NCBI GenBank assembly: GCA_005784505.1
Contig: VCAZ01000226.1
Location: 1-64,000 of the forward strand
Direction of reading: 5' to 3'
DNA length: 64,000 nt
From: Bagarius yarrelli
Taxonomy: Eukaryota > Chordata > Actinopteri > Siluriformes > Sisoridae
Shown piece by piece: positions 11,415-24,100 of the stretch; positions within the stretch are counted from its first letter, which is position 1; the number at the start of each line of letters is the position of its first letter. The translations under genes were made by a program, and so were the position numbers. A model generated the notes under the pieces. That model was not told the origin of the DNA and did not search any database. It saw nothing but the letters and a program-made list of their open reading frames with translations.

Positions 11415-12660
11415 TTGTCTTACTGGCTGATGTTTGGGTTTGTGTGTAGTCTGAGAGGTTGCATCCTGTGTGTATGATTCTTCTGAGAGTTAAAACACAC
11501 ACACAAAGGGAAAAAGGGTGAAAGGGAAAAAAGTATGTTACATACCAGTTGCATGAGGACGTCATGAACAATGAGACGAAGTCGTTGCGTCACAACTTTT
11601 TTATTTGAATACCTTTCTGATTACAGGATTAAATCTTTTCCAGTAGTTCTCCCGCGATCCGCTTACGTGCCAGGTGTTTGACAGAGCAGGACTCGAGTCG
11701 AAACTCAGATTCACGCAAACAAACAAACAAGCCCACTTCATTCTCATCAATCAGATGTGTGTGTTCTAGTCTGCGGAAATGTAGGTTCGGTGTCTTACAG
11801 CTGCACTAGCTTTCCATAAAGTGGTGTCTGCAGACTGTGGGAGCGTTTGGACAGTGAACAGTGTGTGCGTCGTACGAAATATGGCGTGGGAATACTTTCT
11901 GTGTGAACTGTGGAAGTAAAAACCGTGGACGATGATGAGGTTTGTCTTTTAATGTTTATTCAAAGAGAATGCGATGAGTCTTGGGATCGATGTTTCAGCA
12001 AGTGTGTGTGTGTGTGTCCGCTGGCTCGCAGCACATCAAAGTCTACCTGCAGAGTAGGAAATAAACACCGCTGCTCTCCTGAGTGTGTGTATGTGTGTTG
12101 CTCATTTACCAGTGAGCCTTTCTGTGTCTTTCTGATCCACATAGCTGAGTGGATTTTGTGTAAAATTTACACAAACTTTAATTTCTGTGACTCTCAGTAA
12201 TAAGATTTTAAGGGAAATTTTTGTCTTTCTGCTAAGTGGATGTCAGGTGCTATAAGATCGTCTGCACAGTGTCCTGTCCAGATGTTTGTTTGCTTTTATT
12301 CCACGAGATGTTTGGCTTTCCGAACCGTTCGCACCGACACTAGCAGTATGAAAGCGAGGACGCGATTTTTCAGAATGTTTGCCGACGCAGCGTCTGCTGC
12401 GGTTCTAAGCGAAGACACTCGAGCGTTCCCACACTTCTCTCTTCCCGTTTAGGACTGTCCTGACAATGAGGGCCAGTGTGTGTCCTTCAGACGTTTCAGA
12501 AAGCCTGTCTTACCTTTTCTCCGCCGTGCTCAAAGAGACTCCTGTTTTCCTTACAGAAAAACACAGAGAGAGAGAAAGATGTGTGTGTGAAGTTTTGAGT
12601 ATCGCTGGTTTATTTTAGGAGCTATAGACAGAGACGGGCGCCTGAAAGTCAAGATACACC

Positions 12661-12731
<71 letters not shown>
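12661..12731. repeat. Long (CA)n microsatellite
   Basis: About 35 CA units with one CC interruption near position 12691. Length makes it likely to be polymorphic. Confidence 0.95.
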
Positions 12732-12733
<2 letters not shown>

Positions 12734-12813
12734 CTCGACACAATACACAGTTTTTAAACACTCCATGTACTATAGACTGATAAAGCCAACAATGAACTCT
12801 GTAAGCTTTACAT

Positions 12814-12814
12814 T

Positions 12815-12851
<37 letters not shown>

Positions 12852-12852
12852 T
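12814..12852. repeat. (TA)n(TG)n compound microsatellite
   Basis: A TA run passes directly into a TG run, a common compound form. Confidence 0.95.
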
Positions 12853-13855
12853 TCTGCAAGGCTTCTGTCAATACAAATGCCATTATGGTACAAACCTGAT
12901 TTTCTGCAGTCTTTACGCTTGTAGTATAATTTTTTTTAAAAATGGCCGACGCAGTTAACTACCAGGTGCAACACAAGATGTCATAAACTAGAATAGTTGT
13001 GAACTCATGAATTCCTGGTTGTAATAATATAAAATGCATTTTACCAGATTTGTGTATGCTATATTTCGCTAAGAGTCTACAGATTCGGTTCCTTTATTTG
13101 TTCTTTTAAGCCTCTGTTTAGTAGTTGAACCACATACTTTGCCATTGTAGTGTATCTTATGTTTACAGTACCTTGTTTATAAAAAGTCCAGACAAGACAT
13201 CAACACAAGAAGTCTTTTGTTATTCAGGATTCCTAAAGCAGAGCCCGAAAGCACATTCAAGGCTTTATTGATATTTCTTCACAAGTCCATTGTGGTGTGC
13301 AGTGTGACTTCTCCTGTGACGACGCCAAACCAAGAACCAATAGAAGCGTCAAACTTGATGGCGCAATTACCGCGACAACTTCAAAACACCTGTCAACAAG
13401 TCTGGTGGACATTACAGCAAGAAGAGAAAACTTATTGAGGCAGACCATAAACATAATGAACACTACAGATAGTTAATCCTTTTCCGTTTACTGAGAGAAC
13501 GCAGATTACTGAACGCTTCACAGATTCATGACCTAAAACCCCAGACGAGTCTTCTAGTGTGCGTACAGTCTGGCATTATGACAGCCGAGATCCTGCAGTG
13601 TGACCTAGCGGTTCATGTTCGTACAGTCTGACAAGCAACAATCGCAAAAGACTATTGAAAATGTATAAAATATATAAAACAATCATCGAAAATGACCGTC
13701 TTCATCCTGCCTGCTTAATAGTGCGCTTTGTGTTATGGTATTAATACGATGAAATCCCTCTTGTTCTTCCTCATCACCCATTTCTATAGCAGTGTATAAA
13801 ACTGATTGTCAATAATTATAAGCGTTTTCCATATTTCTAGTTCTGCTAATGTTAA

Positions 13856-13899
<44 letters not shown>

Positions 13900-13900
13900 A
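13856..13900. repeat. (TG)n(AG)n compound microsatellite
   Basis: TG units change to GA/AG units at about 13875 with no spacer. A further CT-rich stretch lies at 14128-14215. Confidence 0.95.
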
Positions 13901-14530
13901 GATGGCTTTCTACTTTCTGAACTCGATTCCGCTTTGTAGTGCCTAATTAGGAATCTGCACAAAGCCTACGCACACACAAGCGGAGTGTGTCTTTCCTGTC
14001 TCCGAGCTGCTTAACACACTCCATGAACAGGGAGCATCTGATAACGATGTGCCTGTTTAAGACCCCGTTGTGTTTGCCCTCGAAATCCAGGACACAAAGA
14101 GAGGAGTGTGCTGTATTGTCTTATTGGATCTCTCTGTCTCTCTCTCTCTCTCCCTGTCTCCCTCCCTCTGTCTCTCCCTCTTATTCCCCTTTCCCCTCTT
14201 CCCTTTCCATAGTTCATTTGGTTCCACATGTTTTCTCTGTAACCAGAGCCTGTTCTTTATCTCCTGATTGGGTGGCTGTAACTCAAACCCTGACTCAGTA
14301 GTAATGTCGTACCTCCTACACACACACACACACGCACAGGTCTGCGATCAGTCATGATTGTTTATTTCTTTAAATGTTTAAATAAGATCCTGAGATTATG
14401 GAGCTCAATGTATGACAAAACTATTTAAATATGAAGTGTCGTTTGGAATTATACACTGTGGCATTTAAAATAGTTGTGAATATTTAACATTTGGAAAGTT
14501 TTGGTTCTAAATACTTGGACAGCGAATGAA

Positions 14531-15075
14531 TAGTTTTAAAAAATACACATTCAAGAAATTTGGAACACAGAATTGACTTTTCACAGAAAGTAGGTCAGAG
14601 GTTATCCACAGGGAAGAGTAGATCATCTCTGAAAAGTAGAACAAACCATTCACGCAGTCACGTTAGGGCCCCACATACGTGGTTGAGACCCGGGTTCGGG
14701 TCTGGCTTTGGTCCCCTCCGGTTGTCCCAAAAATATCCTGAACCGTAAATGTTTTCTTTTATTTATCTTTTTTTAAACAGTGCTTAAAGGGATGCGTCTA
14801 ATAGTATCTAATGCTAACTAATGCACACGAACGCGTCCTTGCTTGTGATATACAATCACTGATAAACACCTTTAGTTTAAACGAGAAATGGTTCACATTC
14901 TGGGAACGCTAATCTCACATATAAACCATAATCTTTTAAGAATCACGCTGATCTGCGCGAATGGCGAAATAACTAGTTCGACATAGAGATCTACTCTTCC
15001 CTGTGGACGACCTCTGACCTTCTGAGGTTTGAATGTAATGTTTGGAATTTCTTGAAGCTTTATTTTTAAACCTGT
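14531..15075. mobile_element. Non-autonomous element with long inverted arms
   Basis: The left arm (about 14531-14632) and right arm (about 14983-15075) are imperfect reverse complements. For example, GAGTAGATCATCTCT on the left matches AGAGATCTACTC on the right, GGTCAGAGGTTATCCACAGG matches CCTGTGGACGACCTCTGACC, and TCAAGAAATTTGG matches the reverse complement of GGAATTTCTTGA. The 350-bp centre has no long ORF. The structure fits a MITE-like DNA element or a large inverted duplication; no clear target-site duplication is visible, so the superfamily is open. Confidence 0.65.
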
Positions 15076-17090
15076 ATAGTTTAATTAATTTTGCCATATA
15101 TCGAGCTCAATATCAGATCAGCACAAGGTGGCGAAGGTCCTGAAGGTCATGGATACGCATGCTAGTTTTTGGGGGCGGGGTTGTAAGTACATAAATGTAA
15201 TGTTGTGTGAGATTGCTCGGTTGAAAAAAAAAAGGAATCACGCAGCAATGTTGTCTTTTTGCCAGCTAGCAGGTTGACTGGGAGACGTGATTGAATTGGA
15301 CATAATCCCACACCAACCTGCTTGTCCTCATTCTGTTTGGACACAGCTGTGATGTGTTCTGCTGAAAAATCCAGGTCTCTCAGACACGAGAAACGATTCA
15401 GTTAGTGTTTGATGAAAAGCAGGGACAGAGCAGCTGATCTCAGTTACAACTTTATCGGGGGAAAATGGCTGCCAAGTGCCAAGCGTTGTTCTACCTGCAT
15501 GTGGGTGAGAATGTGTATCTGTGGGATCTGGATCGATCCTGGAGATGTTCTACCTGTTCTCGTAACTAACCTTAATCCTCTCTAAGTGTCAAGTCTCTGA
15601 CAAATCCCTTCAAACTCCATTCGTGTGCTATTGTTTCCGTTGTCTTTTATTTTCTGGCAACTAGACAACAGCAAGCGCAAGTGCTTTTATCCGTGGAAGG
15701 GTAAAAGTAATTTTTTTTTTTTTTCTAACAGGAGATGACAAAATGTCTGTTATTGTTTATTACTTTGTTACTGTGAGATAGGATAGTGTGATGCACCCAA
15801 TGGGAAAAAAAACTATTAGTCATACAAATGCACACACACTGCAACATGTAAAGTGTTTCAAGTCTGCGGTAGAAACAAAATATTTCTCTTTGTCTACTAA
15901 ATGGAAATTGGAAATTGAAAGTTACAAGTAGGGTTGTGGTGGTAATCGACATGTGACGACACCGGTAACTATCTCCCCCTTTCTATCTCTGTCCAGTCCG
16001 TTCAATAATGACAAATATAACTCATTATATAACTAAAAAATTAAAATATAACTAAAATAAAATAATTTCCAAAATAGAAAGGAATAGACTTTTGCTTTCT
16101 AACTTGGACTTTCAGATTGTTTCACTGTATAAACCCAGTTTTGTTTATTGTTGCTTTTACGCTTATGTGACTCAGAATGCAATGAAATTGCCCCTTGTCC
16201 TCTCATTCTGCTGTCTGTCACAATGACCCTAACCAGTCACTGGTTTCTGTGAGCTTGTTTATGCAAAAAAAGGACCGATGGTGCTGATATCAACACTTGG
16301 CATCATAAAACTCTTTGATTTATTGATTTCGTGATTTTAATGCAATAGTCGTGGATCTCACAGTATTAGATAAAATCTTGCAATCTAATTATAAGTCAGT
16401 CCCGAAAGTGATAGTCTGTGATGCCAGATTAAACACACTATCTACAAAGGGTTCTACGTTTCCAGTCATCTGGGCCTCTGGCTCTCTGCCCTCATCGTAA
16501 TCTGTTCCCTGACTATGTTCAGTTCAGGTAAAGTGTATCTGTACACCGAGAACAACTCGTAGCAAGACGCAGACACAACCCGGGCTTGCTCACGCAAAGG
16601 GAAACATCTGGAAGCACTCAGACTGTGTAGAGAAAGAGAGGGAAAGAGAAGAGGTGTAAATGTGTCTAGAGAGTAAAACAGGATCAGATGTGCTGCAGCT
16701 CTTGCGGCCGTGCCAACGAAACAAAAGGTCGCGAGTTTGATCATGTTTGCTCAACAATTGTTGCCGCTCTCCGTAGTCTTGTTCTCACGATCTTTCTCAC
16801 GTTTTTTTTGCCATGTTTTGGTTTTTCTCGACTCTCCAGGAGACTTGTATTATTAGTTGCATTTGCGGGTTTCTGAGGCAAGGTTCGATGCTTGGTGTCA
16901 CGGATTCAGTTTGGTTTTATTACAGCGTTATCGCTTTAGTTTTATTGCCATAGCTCCGTTGAATCATGGAATCTGACTCAGCATGGCAAATTTTTTCTGT
17001 TTTATGTTTTATAGCGATTCATACGGTGGCTAAGGTTCATGATCAAAGCCTAATGGCAACCCTAAAATATTTTAGAGAAACGCTATCTTA
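15076..17090. other. Presumed intron, no gene seen
   Basis: Nothing convincing. A short segment near 15930-15975 (GGGTTGTGGTGGTAATCG followed by CCGGTAACT) resembles the edge of a hAT-type repeat but is too short to call. A pair of polymerase III box-like words near 16690-16745 is not backed by a foldable tRNA. Confidence 0.5.
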
Positions 17091-17094
17091 CTGG

Positions 17095-17990
17095 TTACAG
17101 TGTTGATCAGAAGATTAGGAGGGACTCTCTGCGAGGGGGGTGACTCTTTGTAAAAGAGGGATGATCTGCAGGGCTGGTGACTCTGCGATGGGGTGACTCT
17201 ATTTTGAAGGAGTGATGCTCTGCAAGAAGGTGGCGGTCTGTAAAGGGGTTGGGGGTTTTTGAGATGACCCTTAAGTGAGTAAAGCTCCATAAAGGAGGTG
17301 TCCGTCTGAGATGGAGTGACGCTGCTCTGTGCGAGTGACACTGCTTTGTAAAGCTGAAGCAGCTCTGTAAGTCTGATACTCTGTAGGGGTGATGCTGCTC
17401 TGTAAGTTCAATACTCTGTAGGGATGATGATGCGCTGTAAGGCAGATATTCTATACAGGTGATGCTGCTCTGTAAGGCTGACGCACTATACGGGTGATGC
17501 TGCTCTGTAAGGCTGACGCACTATAGGGATGATGCTGCTCTGTAAGGCTGATACTCTATAGGGGTGATGCTGCACTGTAAGGCTATGAAACTATAGGGTT
17601 CATGCTGTTTTGTGAGGCTGATACTCTATAGGGGTAATGCTGACACTCTATAGGGGTGATGCTGCTCTGTGAAGCTGATACTCTATGGGGTGAGGCTGAT
17701 ACTTTATGGGGTGATGCTGCTCTGTGCGACTGATACTCTATAGGGGTGAGGCTGATACTCTATAGGGGTGATGCTGCTCTGTGAGGCTAATACTCTATAG
17801 GGGTGAGGCTGATACTCCATAGGGGTAAGGCTAATACTCTATAGGGGTGATGCTGCTCTGTGAGGCTGATACTCTATAGGGGTGAGGCTGATACTCTATA
17901 GCGGTAATGCTGCTCCGTGAGGCTGATACTCTATAGCGGTAATGCTGCTCCGTGAGGCTGATACTCTATAGGGGTGAGGCTAATGCTTTA
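17095..17990. repeat. Minisatellite, roughly 35-bp units
   Basis: From about 17340 the sequence is a tandem array of units of the form 'gatactctataggggtgatg' followed by 'ctgctctgtgaggct', with units of variable length because the two half-units are used in different orders. The stretch at 17095-17340 has the same words (GGGTGACTCTG, GATGCTCTGC) at low identity and looks like the oldest, decayed edge of the array. Uniformity rises towards 17650-17980. No coding role is suggested. Confidence 0.9.
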
Positions 17991-18189
17991 TACCAGTGTG
18001 ACACTCTGATTGCTTAAATGTAGTTATTTGTAATTGTACAATTAAACAGATAAACAGATTTGACCAGGAATTAAAAAAAAAAACTAAGCTGTGTTTTGAA
18101 GTGCTTGTACGAGCTTTGCTTTCGCCGAAACAATTTTGCAGTTGTGCAAGTCAGAATCTTTTTGCTGAAAAATGTTGTAATGTGGTTTG

Positions 18190-18230
18190 AGTTCCTCGAA
18201 AGAGAGAGAGAGAAAGAGAGAGAGAGAGTG
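18190..18230. repeat. (AG)n microsatellite
   Basis: Interrupted AG/GA run on the plus strand. Confidence 0.9.
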
Positions 18231-18735
18231 TGCGTGCCTAAGAGCGAGTCCTCCTCCAATGCATGTGTTCTGGTTTCTTCTTCTTGCCGACAGCTGTGAC
18301 TTCTCAGGCCATGCCAAAAAGTGTGCACGTGCAAGCAGCTAGTGTAGGTTCATTGTTGGCAAACTGTTTTTTTCTATCGTTTTCTGTCTGCCTATTTGTC
18401 TCTTTTTGTCTATCTTTCCTCTCTATATAGATAGTTTGTCGAGACTTCATTCCAGTCTCGTGAGATGCTGCTGGCTGGCCAGAAGTAATTTTTCTTTATA
18501 AGAATGACTAGTAAAAACTCGAAATGCCTATGTTTTTTGCGCCAATTTAGAATGCGCAAACCGAGAAAACATTGAAGAGATTTTAATGTAAGCGCTTACC
18601 GTTGCTCATATGGGGAGAAAAAGAGGGCTTGAAAACCTGCATCTGCAGTCAAGAGGAGCAGTCAGGTAATGCTTGTGTGTGCAATGCTTTCCATTTGTAC
18701 CTTTGTATCACATGGCACAGTTACACCGTCTACAG

Positions 18736-18929
18736 CAGGGGTGGGCAAGCTTGCTTCTGGAGGGCTGGTGTTCCGCAGAGTTTAGCTTTAACTTGCCCTA
18801 ACACACCTACCTGTAAGTTTCAGGTATACCTAGCAAGATCTTCATTAGTTGGTTTAGGTGTGTTTGATCAGGGTTGGCGCTAAACTCTGCAGGACACCAG
18901 GCCTCCAGGACAGAGATAACCCACCCCTG
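18736..18929. mobile_element. hAT-type palindromic MITE with 8-bp target duplication
   Basis: The element starts CAGGGGTGGGC and ends in CCACCCCTG, so the termini are inverted repeats of the CAGGGGTG type used by hAT elements. The whole 194-bp body is an imperfect palindrome (GCAGAGTTTAGCTTTAAC on the left, GCGCTAAACTCTGCAGGACA on the right). It is flanked by a perfect 8-bp direct repeat, GTCTACAG, at 18728-18735 and 18930-18937, the target-duplication length of hAT transposases. It has no coding capacity. A diverged second copy lies at 47609-47803. Confidence 0.92.
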
Positions 18930-19593
18930 GTCTACAGGGACCTCATTTGGCTCATATTTTATTATATGTTTATGTATTATTAGTTAGATAAGTTACCCTG
19001 CCATGCAGTTACACTGAGCTGCGATACATTTTCCATCTAGTTTTGTGATATTTCATGCCGTCCTGCGTTTCAGTGGATCTTTAAAAGTGATTGACCTTAT
19101 AACGTAAAGTTACTGTTGTAATGCTAAAATCAAAAGGTGCTGCAGAGTTAAATGCTTGTTGCTTAGTTAATCTACTGGACAAAATAGAAATGTTACTCAT
19201 GCAGACAAAAACCAAACGGTCGTTATTGTTTGTGCCTCTTGGTATGGAGGTCGTTATCCCTTTAAGTAAAAAATGTAAGCATCCATGTTTTTGTACGCTT
19301 TCATTTGTCCTTTAGTGTAAAAGGATGTCTGGAGAACGAGGTAGTTGCTTATATCTGCCCTTCGATGGAAGTCAAATATTTTCAGATCCCTTCTAATGAT
19401 GTAATGTTAATGTCCCACATGTGTGGTGGTTGTCTGTTTATATCGTTCCTCCTAAATACTGTTTAAATTACTGCAAAAGGAACTGTCCTTTATGTCATTC
19501 TTTTTTTTTTTTTTTTTTTTTACTTCCGGCCATCTGTCAGGATTTCTTGCATCATCGGAATCACATGATTGCAGACAAGCTATTGGAGCAGCT

Positions 19594-19594
19594 T

Positions 19595-19674
<80 letters not shown>
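19594..19674. repeat. (CT)n(CA)n compound microsatellite
   Basis: About ten CT units run into some 30 CA units with one CC interruption. A pure 21-base T tract (19501-19521) lies nearby. Confidence 0.95.
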
Positions 19675-19676
<2 letters not shown>

Positions 19677-20071
19677 TTCAAATGTCTTAGTCTTAACATG
19701 TGGCAAGGACACACCTTGTTCACTTATCTTAACCCCATCATCAGCACCACCAGCTCAGTGGGCAGAGCCTTCACAGACGACTCTGTGTTTATGTATTTTT
19801 TTTAGCCTGTCTTTATTTTGCACCTAAACAGGAAGTGAAAGTGTTTGAAGCTCGAAAAGTGCATTTCCACTTCCTGACTTTCCTGCACTTTTTATTTCTG
19901 TGTTAAAGTGTTTGCTCTCTGATCTATAATAGTTTTTTTTTCTGGTCTTCCTCACAGGTCAGGAGCTTCAGTATTTAGTAGTGAGGCTCTCACCCTGGCC
20001 TGACGCTGGATTCGTAAGTTCTTAAAATACACACAGCTATTTATATAAACATATGCTTTATTACACATCCA

Positions 20072-20074
<3 letters not shown>

Positions 20075-20147
<73 letters not shown>
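20075..20147. repeat. Long (TG)n microsatellite
   Basis: More than 35 uninterrupted TG units. With the CA array at 20232-20273 it forms a TG...CA inverted pair about 90 bp apart that could fold back. Confidence 0.95.
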
Positions 20148-20150
<3 letters not shown>

Positions 20151-20221
20151 GGTGGCCTGAGTAGCACATCATGGTTTGCTGAATTAATTGTAAACAGATA
20201 GCATGGGTGGAGATGCTGTGA

Positions 20222-20241
20222 TAAATTTTTTAAGAGAGAGA

Positions 20242-20275
<34 letters not shown>
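20222..20275. repeat. (AG)n(CA)n compound microsatellite
   Basis: A short AG run and then about 20 CA units. Confidence 0.95.
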
Positions 20276-20276
<1 letters not shown>

Positions 20277-20654
20277 AAAAGGAAGAGAAGGAGGGAGTGT
20301 AAAAGGTCAGAACTCTTATCAGCATGCACCTGGTCATGTGTGTGTACGAGCATCTGTGACCTGCTGTAAGCACATGTACTTATTTTTATGAAACCACGCT
20401 GTATGTTATTTTTCCTCAGGTGTAGTGTGTGTGGACTGGGACACAGAGAACAGATGAAGTGCTGTTTTATGTGTCATGACTGTAGAGTGTCACCAGTGGG
20501 CAGTATTGTGGAGAATATTAGAGTTGGTATCGTGTTTCCTCTTAGGAGACATCACGCTCAGTGTGTGTGTCTGTTTATAAGAATTCAGATTATTATTTAC
20601 GATCATTTCTTAGTAAATGCAATACATTTATTTATTACTTTTTTATGTGTCCTT

Positions 20655-21125
20655 TAATCTGTCGGTCTGTCAGGGTTTTGTTTGCCAGTCTGCTTACATT
20701 CATGTCTCTGTCTGTCAATGTGTGTCTGTCAGGGGGTATTTGTCAGTCTGCTTACCTTTATATCTGTTTGTGTGCCTCTGTCTTTCTGTCTGCTTGTTTT
20801 AATGCCTGTCTGTCCAGAGTTTGTTGTGGTGATCCGTCTGTCTGTCTTTCTCTCTGTGTATTAATTAAATTTGTCTGTCTGAAGCGTTTTCTGTCTGACT
20901 GTCTCTATGTAAAGCTGTCCTATAAAGCCGCTTGGTCATCTGTAAGTCTTTAAATGGAGCTGTCTGTCTCTGGTTATCTGACTGACCCCTGTCTGTCCAC
21001 AGTTAATCAGTAGCAGTATCTCTGCACACCTGTCTGTCTATATTGTTGCATGTTTGTCTGTTTAGCTGTCTGTTTATAGAGTTGTCTGTCTCTCTGTCTG
21101 CCTGTTGTTTACCTGTCTTGCCTCT
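20655..21125. repeat. Degenerate (CTGT)n region
   Basis: The segment is dominated by CTGTCTGTC, TGTCAGTCTG and TCTGTCTGT words at irregular spacing, the remnant of a large CTGT tetranucleotide array. Open frames across it are rich in Cys, Leu, Ser and Val purely through the repeat and are not genes. Confidence 0.8.
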
Positions 21126-24100
21126 AAGCCAAACTGTCGTTTCCTTTATCTGTATTGCTTCCTCTGTGTTTATTCAGGCAAGTAAACAGCAGGTCAGTGT
21201 TTTGACACAGCTTAAGAGGACTTGATGTTTCAGGAAGTGATGTCGGTCTTGTTTCTAAGAAAATCTGCTTATTCAGTCCAGTTTACGTAGCATGACTGAA
21301 TGAATTCTAAAAGTTTGTCCATTTAGGATCAATAAAACTCTTGGAAAACTTCCTTTATTTTTCTTTAAGCATCTTTAATTCTCCTTTAAACCCTAATGGA
21401 TTTGGTAAACCTAAGAACGCTGTTAATGGGGAGTTAACGGAGCTACAATTTAATGAAGTGTGTGTGTGTGTGTGTTTATGTAACATGGGTTTAATGGTGT
21501 ATAAACTTAAAACACAGTCTACATACCCGACTTGGACTTGCCTGCTCTCCAATACGACATGTTTTTTCCTTTTGTCCATTACTAATTTCCAGCTGTGTGT
21601 TTTCCGCAATTTTTTTTGTTGACCCGCAGCAGTGTAGAGTAGTGTGTTAAATTGTTTTGCGCTGTGTACACAGCCAATGTTCTGTAGAATCATCACAGAC
21701 TATGACGATATTTAAAAAAAAAAAAATATATCAGCGGTTCTTTTTTTTTTTTTTTTTTTTTTGGGGGGGTGTTGCTGTAGCCACAAAAACACTGCTGTGA
21801 TTAATAATGAAGCTCTTGCTTAAGTGCCCACAGTGACTGAGGATAAAAATCCTTTACACTGGTGTCTGTGGATGTAACGGCTTGTTGTCGTTGCTGTTCA
21901 GCGTGACGGTGCTGAACGTATCTAAAAGCCTTTCTCCGCAGGACTCTTATCCCTCCAGATCGATTGGAGATCATTGCGCTGACACCGAGGAAAGCAATAT
22001 TCATAAATAATGAACGCCTCGGACTTTCACCTCCTCTCTTATTCCTTCTGTTAAAATAGATTAAAAACCACAGAATGTGAGACGGCTTACAGACTGGACC
22101 TCTGACCTAGAGGGAGAAATCGCTGCCCTCGAAGACCAGAATTAACTTAACAGCTTTAAAATTACATTTTAAAGCTGATGCTTCCTATCTATACATGTTA
22201 AATTACATGATGGACGATGAATATATGGAAATCTTTTAAAAAGATCTTTCTGCTTTAGGATTCACCTCGCAGTGCGTTAATGGTTCTAAAGATACTGGCG
22301 CCACGTTGGAAATTAGCTGAATAAGTGCTCATGACTGTCTTCTTTTTTCCGTTTTTATTTTCTATTGCTGAAATTTACTCCACCTTTCCTTATTCCTCAC
22401 TTTAAAAGGTGCTAAACGCAGTCGATTCCTGGGGAGCCTGGCCCCTACACTTCTGTGCAGGTCCTGCTGGACGCTCGGCTGAGCTAAACTGACAGGCTGC
22501 ATACTGATCAGGACGGATACACTGAGCCAGAGGCTCCGCTGGGAGAGATTGAGGATTATTCTGTGGCATTATAGTGGTTATGGGGTGTAATAAGGACTAA
22601 TGATGCACATTTTATTCTTTCCTTACAGACTTCTTGAAACATCTGAAGTGAAATGAATCAATCGTTGAGAAGACAAATAATGTATTAATTTATCAGTTGC
22701 CAGTTACCCCGACGTGTATTTTAACTGACCTAATTTAACCCCTGACTGATGACCATGGGGGGGGGGACTATGGGGTACTATCACAATGACATCACTCAGA
22801 CTGTAGTCTGTGGTTGAAACACTGTTTACTGTGGATGTCATCAGTTCCCAATCAACAAACAAGAATTTTGGGACAGGATCAACACAGGATTTTATTGGTA
22901 AAAGAAAAAAGCACAGCCTGATTCCTGATTTGAGCTCCTGGTAAAAGTGGTTAAAATCCGTAGCAGATTTTTGGGCTATATGAGGTTCTTTATTCCTTTC
23001 TTGTGTCCTAGTGTTATGTCATATTGCTCGTTTACCCCAAAAGCTTGATCCTGCTGTGTTCCTTTATTACGCCAGGTGATCTATCTGGTTATTATTCTCA
23101 GCCTATTTATAGCAAGCTGGCCTGTTGCCTGGAGCCTAAGTGCTTGATATGGCCCCTGAAACGAAAACCTATTGCACACAAAAGCAACCCCCCTCCTTTC
23201 TCGTCCAATGGGACAAAGTCTTCATCAGCATCTCTGTATTAGACTTGATTGCGATTTGTTGATGAATTGGAAGATTTGCATATCTCCAATGAGTCCTGAA
23301 CTGTGGGCTAATCAAGTTGGTGTTTGAGATTAGTTCTTAGTATTGATGGGAATTCTGAGCTGGGGAGAAGAATGGATTACATGCCTAACAGTGCTAGTAT
23401 TATTATTTTTTTTAATTATATTTAAAATTACTCCAAAGAAATTTTATAGCACTATTCTCTTTTCCCACCTACTTGGGATAATTAGTTTATTTTCTGAATT
23501 GTATTGATTCGCCAAAAGTGTCCTGTTTAGGACATGTATCGCCTGCCCTGGGGAATTGCATCTCTACAGATTTCACACTTGACCTTCACTTAATTTCCTG
23601 CCAAGTCTGCGTTGTCTTCGGAAATTGCTGTAACATGTTTTCACCGCAGTACTAATTTTCACAGTTTGGAGGCGTCTGTGCAAGATTTCCAACAATGTTA
23701 GGTCAGACTCATGCAGGCAGTAAAGCGAAAGAAGCAATATCCTGACTCACTGGAGCCAGCTCATGGCCAGAGACCTGAGTAAGAAGACTGAAAGAGGGAG
23801 GAATAGGGTAGGAGGGGCTTGCAGAGAGGCTGCATGACAAGATGCTGGGAAGAGCTGAGTGTATTGAGGGAGAGAGAGAGAAAGGATACAGGAAGCAAGA
23901 CAAATGAGAGGTGACCGTAAAGAGCATCGCCGGTGCTTGAAAGATAAGTAGAGTTAAAGTAGTGCTATTTTTTTCCCTTTATTTTGTGAAAGCAGCACTT
24001 TTATTGGATTAGCGATCAACTTCCTGCCATTAGCGCATCTTCAGACCGTGCTTTGCCATGCATGGGCTTATGCATGTATTTTGCAGGACTTGTTCAGGTC

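Larger units (their letters stand above)
7883..14520. other. Presumed intron, microsatellite-rich, no gene seen
   Basis: No exon could be supported. The region holds many CA/TG and TA microsatellites (the larger ones are listed separately), two homopurine stretches near 10680-10760 and 12560-12590, and otherwise unremarkable sequence. Small open frames here are short, lack a neighbouring splice-site pair and are mostly translations of simple repeats. Confidence 0.6.

Noticed and set aside
16685..16750. tRNA-like words (CTTGCGGCCGTGCC, GGTCGCGAGTTTGATC)
   Set aside because: B-box resemblance only; arms do not pair into a cloverleaf and no repeat family match was recognised.
20388..20953. Cys/Val/Leu-rich open frames on the plus strand
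   Set aside because: They translate the degenerate CTGT repeat region.
22630..22700. Possible exon after TTCTTTCCTTACAG
   Set aside because: The acceptor is strong, but stops occur in all frames shortly after and no donor follows.
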